Of a DNA stretch of 64,000 nt, positions 32,726 to 41,743 are shown one piece after another (position 1 is the stretch's first letter; every line of letters begins with the position of its first letter). The notes under the pieces are model-generated. The model did not search any database, had not been told where the DNA came from, and was given only the letters and a program-made list of their open reading frames with translations. Position numbers and translations under genes: made by a program. The stretch comes from Acanthamoeba lenticulata (taxonomy: Eukaryota; Discosea; Longamoebia; Acanthamoebidae): positions 1 through 64,000 of the forward strand of contig NAVB01000040.1 of NCBI GenBank assembly GCA_002179805.1, read 5' to 3'.

Positions 32726-34437
32726 TCAGAGGTGCGAAAAGGTGACGGCGAAGGAGACGCTGCAGCCGCGCGTGGACGGGCTGATCTGCAGGCCGGGCCT
32801 CAGTCGGCGCGCCTCGGCCAGGCCCTGTGCCGTGTGCTTTGCCCCGCTTAACTCGAGCATCCTGCGCAGTGAACGACGACAACATTTCAGCTCGACTTGC
32901 TCTCGTCTCGCCGCAGTGGGCCACTTATCAGGTTGTTGTGTACCTGAGCTGAGAACAGCCGCTCGTGAGGTAGCTGATGCCCGCGTCGGTGATCTGGGCG
33001 CACTCGAGCAACACCTGCGAAGAAAAGAAGCGATGAGTGTTTTGTTTGGAGCCAAGACGCGTGTGATCAGGTCAAGGACGGAGGAACGGGACCAAATGCG
33101 TGAGCCGGCCAGCCTTGAGCTGCATGAGGCCAAAGTCTGTGATGTGGCGGCCCGGGAGCGAGAGGAAGGCCAGTTGCGGGCAGATCCTCGTCAGCGTCTT
33201 GAGCGCGCGGTCCGTCAACGAGGCGACGTGGAAGCACAGGCGGGTGAGCCGCGCGGGCAGGCGCTCGCACAGCGCCACAAGTGCTCAGTTCGAGGTGGGT
33301 CAACGAGGGCAGCAGGCGCAGTCCGGCCAGCGCGTCGGACGTGATCGTGCGATTGACGCGCATTGCGAGCGACGTCAAATGCCCCGAGGCGACGTTGGCC
33401 AACAGCTCGCTCACCGCGCTGTTGCGCTCACGCGCGTGGGTCAGCAAAGGCGGCGATCCAGCGCTGGGGAAGAGAACGTACGTCGAGTCGGCTTGGCAGG
33501 CGTCAAGGCAAAGCGTACGCAGCTGTGGGCACTTGTCGCGCAGGGCAGGGACGAGCTCTGCTGCCTTGCCTTCGAGGTCGTGCAGGAACAGGCGCTCGAC
33601 GGTGGGCGACAAGTGGGCCAGCGTCCCCTCATTCCACTGGCGCAAGCGAGCGCAGACGAAAAGACACACGAAAAGGTCAGCCTCTTTTCCCCAAGGCCGG
33701 AGCTCAAGGTTCGCACCTCATCTTCCTTCAGACGAAGGCGCAGTGCGCGCAGCTGCGTGCAGCGGGCGAGCAGGTAGTCGACCGCCTTTGACGTGAACGT
33801 GTTGGGCTCCAGGTCCAGTGTCTGCAGCGACGCTCCACAGTGGTCGGCTGGAGGAGTTGTGTTGATGTGAGCCGAGAACAAGAGGAAAAAGAACAAAAAG
33901 CAAGGCCGCACCGAGGGCGATGAGGGAGCCATCGTCGACGCGGGTGTAGCCTTCGTAGTTTGCCGCCATTTGGCCCAGCGCGACGTGGGCCAGGCCAGGA
34001 TTGTTGCGGCACAGGCGGCTCCAGCTGTCGGGCGTGGGCTCGCAGGCGGAGCCCACGAGCTCGAGCGTGTGCGGGGCCGTGAGCTGTGCGCTGAGCGCGA
34101 CAAAGACCTGCTCGAGCACGGTGGTCAACGCCAACGAGGTGAGGCGCGACAACCGCGCGGCGCCGTCATCCGTCCTGATGGCGTCGCTCTTCATCTCGAG
34201 GTTCGACAAGCCGACGAGCGTGCCGCCGTGCGCGCCGACCAGGCTGGCCCATGTCTCGTCGGTGAACTGGCCACAGGCGTCGACACGCTCCAGGCACGGG
34301 TGGCTGGCGAACAAGGCCGCCAGTTCGGCCTGCGTCCAGTCGCAGACAGGTCCGTAGCCGCTCAGATAGGCAGCGAGCCTGATGTGACGCACGCGGTCCA
34401 GCCAGGGGCGCAGCCTCAGGAGAACGAGAGCACTCAT
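32726..34437 (-). CDS. Leucine-rich repeat protein 2 (F-box/LRR paralogue lacking a visible F-box)
   Basis: Start ATG 34437 (MSALVLLRLRPWLDRVRHIR), stop TGA 32728-32726, about five exons. Repeats include LVGLSNLEMKSDAIRTDDGA, LQTLDLEPNTFTSKAVDYLL, LRTLCLDACQADSTYVLF, LTRLCFHVASLTDRALKTLT and LAFLSLPGRHITDFGLMQLK. The last exons give CAQITDAGISYLTSGCSQ and MLELSGAKHTAQGLAEARRL, ending FAVTFSHL. The cysteine/leucine spacing is that of AMN1/F-box LRRs. The start codon overlaps a TGA of an upstream open frame (TCATGA at 34434-34439), so an additional 5' exon carrying an F-box cannot be excluded. Partner and function are unknown. Confidence 0.72.
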
Positions 34438-34676
34438 GAGGGCAACCAGTCCCCGTTTTCCGTATATTCCAATCGCGCTGCCACTTGTCCCTCTTCGCGT
34501 TGTCGGTCTGGTCGTCGCTGTCCTGAGTCGCTTTCCGAATCGCTGCAGTCCACCGCGAGCTTACGGTCCATCAGCAAGCCGCCCTTCAGCACGTAGTCTG
34601 GCTCGTCGTCGCTGATACTATCATCGTCGCGCTCCTCGTCATCACTGCTGTCATCCTCGTCGTCCTCGCGGCTGAC

Positions 34677-35309
34677 TCAGGCTTGGCTTGGGCTACTGTA
34701 GCAGTACGACGACTCGAGCTCCTTCTTCTTGGCAGCACTCAAGGTCCGCCTGCGCTGGCGCTCCGCCATCACGCGGCCATCAACATCTTCGTAGGCAGTG
34801 CCGACCGACCCGTTGCTGTCGCTGTATGCTTGTTCAGGCCTGACCCCGGAGTTGGCTCTGCTCTTGGGCGTGCTTGAAGCCTTCTTCACTTGAGGCTTTG
34901 CGTCGGCTGTTGCGACCGTCGAGTTGCTGCTGCTGCGGTAGTAATTGGCATACCAACTGGTGGCCGCCCCCTCCGCGTTGGGCCTCTCGCACTTGGCACG
35001 AAGCTCCGCCACAAATGCATCGACCGACTCGCTAGCATAGATGCTGCCCCATGCCTCAGCTTGGCTGGCATACCCCTCCAGCACATGGTCCGGCTGGCTC
35101 AAGTGCTGGCTGGCCTCGTGCAGCTTTTGTTGTGGTGTTTCTGTTGTTTTCTTCTCCTTTTTCTCAACCGGTTGTGCAGCGGTGCGGGGCTCGCCTACGC
35201 CATGGGAGCTCTGCCCTTCCACCTCATGGCGCTGGTGAGTGGTGTCATCGACGCCTATCCCTGCAAGTAGGGCGTTGACCTCCTTTTTGTTGCCTTTGAC
35301 TTGGCCATT
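34677..35309 (-). CDS. Disordered Ser/Lys/Glu-rich protein of unknown function
   Basis: The open frame reads KGNKKEVNALLAGIGVDDTT through EGQSSHGVGEPRTAAQPVEK, then EASQHLSQPDHVLEGYASQA and ESVDAFVAELRAKCERPNAE. It ends RQRRRTLSAAKKKELESSYC plus YSSPSQA and TGA at 34679-34677. There is no ATG in frame before a stop near 35335, so the first exon must be spliced from upstream; the 5' end given is where coding is clear. Downstream of TGA the same frame stays open for 79 codons as a very acidic, Ser-rich tail (SREDDEDDSSDDEERDDDSI to GDWLPS), stopping at 34437. A tiny intron or a nonsense change could explain this. No family is recognised. Confidence 0.5.
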   Translation of the reverse strand, partial: NGQVKGNKKEVNALLAGIGVDDTTHQRHEVEGQSSHGVGEPRTAAQPVEKKEKKTTETPQQKLHEASQHLSQPDHVLEGYASQAEAWGSIYASESVDAFVAELRAKCERPNAEGAATSWYANYYRSSSNSTVATADAKPQVKKASSTPKSRANSGVRPEQAYSDSNGSVGTAYEDVDGRVMAERQRRRTLSAAKKKELESSYCYSSPSQA

Positions 35310-35510
35310 CGTGGTGGCAGCTGGTCCCGTTTTGATTCAATGGCAGCCCACCGGCGGCGAAGGGACATGAAATCGTACGCGCGTTCGCCCATCGCGTCAA
35401 GAGCCACTCAATGCTTGAACTGTTGTAGGCCTCCTCCCACAAGTCAACGGTTTTCGTTCACTTGCAACCCAACATTTGTCGACATTAAACCAAAACTTGG
35501 CCTACACCAT

Positions 35511-37565
35511 TCACATCTTGCCATCGCCAACGCGTTGTGGGCCAAAGTGGCTCTCGAGCATGGACTGCCGCAGCTCCCATGACTTGGCTCGCTTCAGCTG
35601 GTCGTACCTAGGGAGCCCAATCAAGAGCTGGTCAGTCCGCCGACCGACGAACAGCGCGAGGGCGCTGAATGGAGTCGTACCTCTGCTTGTCTTCCTCGGC
35701 CTCCTTGTGCATCCCGACGAGGTCGTAACAAGCCGATCTACGCCGCCCAAAGATGTCATTAGTGAACTGCAGATAGAAAAAGAGGGAAAGAGAGAAGACG
35801 CTCGAGTTACCGGTCCAGGTAAGCGTCAAACAGCTCCGGGTTGAGCTTGATCGCCTCAGTTTGGTCGTCGATCGCCTTGTAGAACTCTGAGTCGTTGAAG
35901 TGCACCTTCCCGCGGTAGTGATAGGCCTATGGGTCCCCATTCGGGTGTCAGTGTGCGTGTGGATGACGGGGACGCGTTAAAAGCGTACAAAGGGAAGGAA
36001 CTTGGGGTTGTCGAGCATGATGGCGTTGTTGAGATCGGTAAGCGCGACGGGAAGGTCGCCGTAATGAAGGTAGCAAACGCCGCGTCGCAGCATCGCGTCG
36101 GAGAGGAGGTCGGAGCTGTTCAGCCGCTCTGTACTCATCCTCGGTAAAACGTACGTCACAAAACTAAATCCATCCGAGATGAGCGTGTGGCCGTACGGTC
36201 AACAGCGTCGACGGCGTGCGAGGTGTAGTATTGGTCAAACATTTCAATGTAAGTGTCGTAGGCCTGGATCGCGCCCAGCCAGTCCCCTATGCGTACGGAC
36301 GGTCTCACTCGAGTGAGTCCAACGCGCACCACTTGATGCGGTCTCATCAAGCGGATGAGGGGCCCTACGTTCTTTCTGGAGGCAGAGGCCCCGCTGGAAA
36401 AAGGCCGGGGCGTAGGTGGAGTCGGCCGCGCAGGCCTTGTCCAGCAGCTCGGCCGCCTTTCGCCACTCCTTGTTCTCCACCTTGTGTTGGGCCTGCGACA
36501 GCATCGTCAACCGTGCCCTGAGCAGCGCCATGATGGCGGTGATGCTGGCGCGGGCGTACCTTGCCATACCAGAGCTCGGCCACGACAAAGCCGTGCTCGG
36601 GGGCGTGCTGGAGGCCCTGGTCAAAGAGACGCTCGGCCGTCTCCAGGTAGCCCTCGTTCAGGTTGAGGAAGCCCAGGCGGTGGTAGGCCTCCACGCACTC
36701 GGGGTTGAGCTCGATGGCCCGCTGGTAATGGGCTTCGGCCTCGTCAAAGCCGGTGTGGCGGCCGCCCGCCATGCGCTCCTTGCTCTCGCCCAGCTTCACC
36801 AGCAAGAAGGCCATCCGCTGGCGCCAATGCTGTCGTGTGTGTATGTGTATTCGTTTCCGTCAGCACATGTACTAAAGCTCGCAGCGTTGAGCGTGTTGAC
36901 CTGGAGGCCGCGCGTGGCGTCCTGCTCGAGGATGGCGACGGCCTCGGAGTACTTCTGGTCGCTGGCGGCGTAGTTGCCCACGGCCAAGTACATGTCGCCC
37001 AGCCGCTCTGCGTGGTCACAGGTGAGCGCGCGTGTGAGTGCGTGGGACGACAGCGCACTGGGAAGCGGGCGGTGCGGCCGGACCGAGGACGTCATAGTTC
37101 TGGGGATCATGGGCGAGGATCTCGTGCATGCCGGCGATGGCCTCCTCCGTCTGGTCGGCCTCCCAGAGCTCCTCCACGCGCTTGAAGATGGACTTGACCT
37201 CGGAAACCACCTCGGCCGGCTTGATGGGCTCCTGTGTCAAGACCAGCAGTCATGATGAGGCGCACGCAATGAGACGTGAGGGAGAGCGACGTTGTGCAGG
37301 TGCAGCTTACGGTCACGTAATCGTCATCACGGTGAGCAGCTCTGATGCCACAAAGAGGGTTGGCCGAGAAGAACCGAGCAAACAGCTGTGGGCGGTGCAA
37401 AGGCAAGCCGATGCGGGAGTGAGATTTTCCAGAAATGAGCGCTCGAACTGCGCCGGAAGGCTGCAATCGCGCGGCGGGAGTGCAGCTGGAAGTGGCTCGA
37501 GTTGCCACCGTTCCGGTGAGCCTCAGCGGCAGATTGTTCGAGAGGACAAGTCGACGCTGCATCAA
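35511..37565 (-). CDS. Mitochondrially targeted TPR protein
   Basis: Start ATG 37565 (or 37562) gives MMQRRLVLSNNLPLRLTGTV and a basic, acid-free, Ser/Arg-rich leader up to FARFFSANPLCGI, typical of a mitochondrial presequence. Then follow TPR helices: VVSEVKSIFKRVEELWEADQ, ERLGDMYLAVGNYAASDQKY, FDEAEAHYQRAIELNPECVE, AYHRLGFLNLNEGYLETAER, WRKAAELLDKACAADSTYAP, AMLRRGVCYLHYGDLPVALT and FYKAIDDQTEAIKLNPELFD. The stop is TGA at 35511. About eight or nine TPR units fill the protein. TPR arrays bind peptides or scaffold complexes; the specific partner is unknown. An extra in-frame start at 37240 would give a form without the presequence. Confidence 0.75.
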
Positions 37566-37626
37566 GTTGTAATTTTCGTTTGTTTTCTTTTATCATTACG
37601 GCCATTTATTTTTTTCTTCTTGCCTG

Positions 37627-38305
37627 ATGGAGCTGCGTGAAGAGGACCTCATCCCTTGCGAAGACTTCAACTTCTTTGAAGCCAAGCTGACCTCGCTGCG
37701 TAAAGCGGATGATCTCATCTCCATTGAGCTCAACAAGATAGATGTCAATTCTCAGGCTGATTGCGGCAACATCTGGAAGAAGCTCACTGCAGGCACGCTT
37801 CTGCTCATCATATGAACCATTGTGCCACACCGAGCTGCGGGGCTTTTCTCGGAATTGGCTGGGTAAGATGCAGACACACTGACCTGTCGTTGTTGTCTCT
37901 GTTGTTGTCCGCAGGGTACGAGCTGAGGGACAGGTCCATTCAACGATGCCTGGAGGGCGCGACGGCGAGTGTTGAGTCACTGCGGGCTCAGGTCAAGGCG
38001 GACCCCGATGACACCGACCTCGAGCTGGACCTCCTGCGCGAGCGGGACAGGCTCAGCAACATCAAGTGTGCGTCCTTCTGCTCTCTTTCTCCTCTACTTC
38101 CACCTTTGTCTTGCGTTCTGACTTGTGCACGGCCATTCCCTTTCCCTGCAACGCTGCAGCCGAGTTGACGGTCGAGCAGATCGTGAAGAACCGGTCGCTG
38201 ATGCTCTTCAAGGACAAGTGCCACTCGTTCCAGGAGGCACGCTCCTACCGATCCGCCGCCCGGCAGGTGACCAAGGACGTCGTGGGCCCCTCCAGCCGAA
38301 AGTGA
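37627..38305 (+). CDS. MIX23: MIX23 (CCDC58 / caffeine-induced death protein 2) family
   Basis: Start ATG 37627 (MELREEDLIPCEDFNFFEAK), three exons, stop TGA 38303-38305. The protein reads LRKADDLISIELNKIDVNSQ, ADCGNIWKKLTA, then GYELRDRSIQRCLEGATASV and a helix DLELDLLRERDRLSNI. It ends LTVEQIVKNRSLMLFKDKCH. This parallels human CCDC58 (IDDRIVHELN..., C..LYESL.A.H..RD..I..C, LNVEEVVNDRSWKVFNERC). The conserved Cys positions are kept. MIX23 is a mitochondrial intermembrane-space protein affecting protein import. Length (about 150 residues) is normal. It converges with the P450 gene at 38378. Confidence 0.87.
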
Positions 38306-38377
38306 AAAGCCAACCTGTTGTTGTTGTTGCTGCTGGCAAAAGATGTTTCACACAACATCATGGTGCTGCTGCTGCTC

Positions 38378-40774
38378 TCAGTCTTGTCGGATGACGGGCA
38401 CGCGCAGTTTGTAGAAGACTTGGCACCCGGCCGCCGGCTTCTGGACGCCCACCAGCGCCATCCAGTTGGGCTCGGGCACGGGCTCGAGGAGCTCGAGCTG
38501 GTAGTGGTACAGCACAAGCGTCACGAACACGGCGATCTCCTGTACACGTCCGCGCACAGGTCAGGTGTGCAACACAACGCAACAACCACCGAACACAACG
38601 CAACAACATGTTGAACTGCTTGCCATAAGGACGTACATGATAGGCAAAGAACTTGCCCGGACAGCGGTACTTGCCGGCCCCAAACGCGATGAAGTTGAGC
38701 CGGTCGCGGCCCTCTTTGTCGATGTCCTGCACGCGCGCGCACCGGCCATCAGCGCCGACCGCCACAAAGCGCGCGCGCGTGTGTGCGACGCACATTCCAT
38801 CGATCGGGCTTGAACGTGTCGGGCTCGTCGTAGAGGCGCTCGTCTCGCTGTGACCACAGCGGGCTCAGGCACAGAAAGTGCCCGGCCGGGACCTGGACAC
38901 AACAAGCTTGTGAGCCAAACCGACAATTAATTGGGGGAATGTTGTTGGGTGGGCGTACGGTGTAGCCGCCAATGGGCAGTGGCTGCTGCGTGGCGCGGAC
39001 GATGATGGGCGCAGAGCGGAGGCGCAGAGCCTCCGTGATGGCGTTGTTGACTCGTCGTAGCGAAGCAAAGTCATTATAGGTCAGCACGCCCGAGCTGGAC
39101 TTCATCTTGGCTGCAGCCCATCGGTGAGCCGCAGGGTAAAAAATAAAATAAAATGACGAACCATCGATCTCCTTGTGGACGAGGTTGAGCTCGTGCGGGT
39201 GGGTCAGGAGGTAGGTGAGGGTCCAGAAGATGGCCGGGATGGTATTGGCCTCCGACGCCCACAAGATAGCCAGCAGCCACGAGTTCGAGCCCCCGCCCCC
39301 GCCCACCGATTCCAGAATCTGCGGTATCAGTTGTGTGCGCACAGCTTAGTTGGACGTGGACAAGAGCACAAGCTCTCGTCAAGACTTTTGCATTTACCTC
39401 CCGTCCGAGGAGGAAGGACCGGTTCTTGCCCGACGCGGCCCGCTCGCGCTCCTCCCGCTTGTAGAATGCGCTCGTCTCTGCACATGCGCAGCAGAGAACG
39501 GAATGAATGGCATTCTCCACATCGGTCGAAACAAGCATGAGCTTGTCTCTCTCTCTCTCTCTCTCTCTCTCGAGAGCAGCTGCAACGCACCGGCAAGAAA
39601 GTCGAGGAGCCGCGCCTTGCTACGCCGGAAGCGGCGCAGAAAGAGGTGCGGGATGGAGGACGAGGCGAGCTCAAAGTCCTCGTCAAAGTGATCAAAATCG
39701 GTGAGCAGGCTCTTGTCCTGCCCCATCGGCGTCATGTAGTTGAGCTTTCAACGTCGTTGTTTGGTATTTGCGTTGGCACGCACCTTGGTAGGATCGACGA
39801 GGCTATTCTCCTTGTTGATCCCGAAGAGTAGATCGGCAGACGACCAGAAGATGACCTGCTTGATCATCTCGTAGAGGTCGCTTGTGCCCCTGAGATGGAA
39901 GCCACGGACACATGCATGCACATCATCAGCGATGCTCATCAACTGCTGCGCCCGGCTGCACCGTACTTGTCGTCCCAATCGTCGACAAAGGCCTTGACGA
40001 TCTTGTTGCAGAGACCTGCACGCGCATTGCGTCGTCGACAAAGCCACGGCAGGTCAGAGCCGAAGAAGAGCACCAGGATGGCGTGGCACTTACTGGCGCT
40101 TACCTGATGTGTAGTGAGTCGAGAGGTTCTTGGGCAGCAGCCGGGCGCGCACGCATTCGAGGGCCGCGTTGTGGTGTGTGAAGTAGGAGTCCTTGGGCAC
40201 GCCGAATCCGCGCGAGAGGAACGGCTGGGTCGCGTTCTGGAAGTCGATCCTGTCGTAGATCATCCAACCCCTCGTCCGCCCATTGTTACCGACCAGCCCC
40301 TGCTTGCGGGAGCTGGTGCACATACACGTCCTCCGTCGTGGAGAAGTAGGTCTTGAAATGCTCCGGGTCGGTGAGAAACGTCATGTAGCGCCCGGCCACA
40401 TGCAAGGTCCACACGGAGCCATACTACCGGTAGGCACGTGATAATGATTTTAAATAGAAAATAAAAATGGCAAAAGGGAATAAAAATGGTGCAATGCATT
40501 ATTGTACCCGTTCATGGCAGGCGCGCAAGAAGAGGGCGGGCTTGGCACGGCCGAAGGTGATGGCGGCGCCCACCCACGGCAGCCACCCAGTGATGAGGGG
40601 CGGCTCGCCGCGGGCTGCTGCTCGGTACACGCGCCACCAGTGCCCGGCCGCGAAGAGAACCAAGAGCGCGATGAGGCCGCACCCGACCACCACGATGCTC
40701 AACGCGATGGGCGCTGCTTCCCACAACCCTGCAAACGAAGCCGGATCGAGCGCCGCGTCGCCACCTTTCGCCAT
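38378..40774 (-). CDS. Cytochrome P450 (CYP7/CYP8/CYP39-like)
   Basis: Start ATG 40774 (MAKGGDAALDPASFAGLWEA), stop TGA 38380-38378, about 12 exons. An N-terminal anchor (IALSIVVVGCGLIALLVLFA) is followed by PPLITGWLPWVGAAITFGRA and YGSVWTLHVAGRYMTFLTDP. The I-helix region is WLLAILWASEANTIPAIFWT. The K-helix EALR (NNAITEALRLRSAPIIVRAT) and PDTFKPDRW follow. The heme loop is FGAGKYRCPGKFFA with the axial Cys, then EIAVFVTLVLYHYQLELLEP. The CPG-R/K-FFA heme loop and 'W-ASEANTIPA' I-helix (Asn where most P450s have Thr) resemble the sterol/prostacyclin CYP7-8-39 group. Substrate is unknown but likely a sterol or oxylipin (inference). A long (TC)n run lies in one intron at 39545-39571. Confidence 0.9.
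39545..39571. repeat. (TC)n microsatellite in a P450 intron
   Basis: About 13 uninterrupted TC units on the plus strand, equal to a GA run in the P450 transcript, sitting between coding blocks. Confidence 0.9.
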
Positions 40775-40980
40775 CTTTTGTTCCGGTTGTGGAAAATGTA
40801 TTATTGCAGCTATTCTCTCTTCATTTCCCTCCTTTCAAATTCAAAAGGCCGAAAAATAAGTCGACAAGGCCTGGTCGAAAACGATTGGTAGCGACAACAC
40901 CTGTTCGCGCAAAAGGGCGCAAAGTACAAACGACGCCCGAGGGAAGGTGTTTTCCTCAAGCGCCAGCCGATCGCAAGCAC

Positions 40981-41289
40981 ATGGGCAAAGCCAAGTCTTC
41001 GAAGAAGTACCAAAAGCTGAGGAGGGAGACACGCAAGGAGATGCATGAACTGAAGACAGAGCTGAGGAAGGAGATGCATGAACTGAGGACGGAGCTGAGG
41101 AAGGAGATGCATGAACTGAAGACAGAGCTGAGGAAGGAGATACATGAACTGAGAACAGAGCTGAGGAAGGACTTCCTTGAGCACCGGGAGCCACGTAAAA
41201 TGAGTGAAGGACACCTACCGATACCCCCCTTTATCCCCAAGGCACTACACCTACTCCCTTCCCTTCCTGCTCATCCAGTTGAGGTCTGA
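40981..41289 (+). CDS. Small hendecad coiled-coil protein
   Basis: From ATG 40981 (MGKAKSSKKYQKLRRETRKE) the frame is open to TGA 41287-41289. The core is four near-identical 11-residue units of the form EMHELKTELRK, ending DFLEHREPRKMSEG and a Pro-rich tail. Hydrophobic spacing of 3-4-4 in an 11-residue repeat predicts a straight, parallel coiled coil. The frame extends upstream to ATG 40789, which would add 64 residues and overlap the P450 5' end region; 40981 is preferred because the lysine-rich start directly precedes the repeat. No family is recognised. AT content and codon use differ slightly from neighbours. Confidence 0.5.
   Translation: MGKAKSSKKYQKLRRETRKEMHELKTELRKEMHELRTELRKEMHELKTELRKEIHELRTELRKDFLEHREPRKMSEGHLPIPPFIPKALHLLPSLPAHPVEV
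41038..41169 (+). repeat. Four tandem 33-bp repeats encoding an 11-residue coiled-coil unit
   Basis: Units at 41038-41070, 41071-41103, 41104-41136 and 41137-41169 each start GAGATGCATGAACTG and end GCTGAGGAAG. Copies differ by a few bases (AAGACA or AGGACG; the last has ATACAT). All keep the reading frame. Confidence 0.93.
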
Positions 41290-41743
41290 CGTTTTCGTAG
41301 GTGCGTCAGTCAACGCCTGTACAAGAGGAAACCTCTGCTGCCCTGTCAAGGCGCTGACTCGATCTGCCAGGACCCCAACGACACTAGCGAGGATGTAGAC
41401 AAAGGGAACATCTCCTCTCCCGAACAAAGAACTTTCAGATAACTCATAGGGGAGGTACTGTAGAATGACAATGGGGTGTTGAGTAAGCCTTGTACGGCCC
41501 AAAGTAAAACACTTCTTTCTTAGTTCTTAGTTTGCTTGAGTCGTTCTGCTCGAAGAGTGCATATGAGCTGAACCTGGACCTGGTCGTCTTGCCAGCCTCA
41601 ATTGCTTTGCGCGCTCCCCGCAAGCCAAGTGCTCCCGCCCACGCCGATCATAAATGACCCACCATGGTAGTTTTTTAATTGCGAAGAAATGCAAAAGGCA
41701 AAGACAAACGGAAAAGAAGAAAGAAGCACAAGAAGAGGATCAA
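41290..41743. other. Intergenic region upstream of the RAB3GAP2-like gene
   Basis: About 450 bp, probably the 3' flank of the coiled-coil ORF and the promoter of the RAB3GAP2-like gene. An open frame extends from 41654 into the coding exon, but the first residues are Lys/Gln-rich and unlike the family; no separate gene is seen. Confidence 0.35.

Noticed and set aside
34677..34679. In-frame TGA as a selenocysteine codon
   Set aside because: No selenoprotein family context and no Cys-like redox motif around it; a mini-intron, nonsense change or true stop explains it better.
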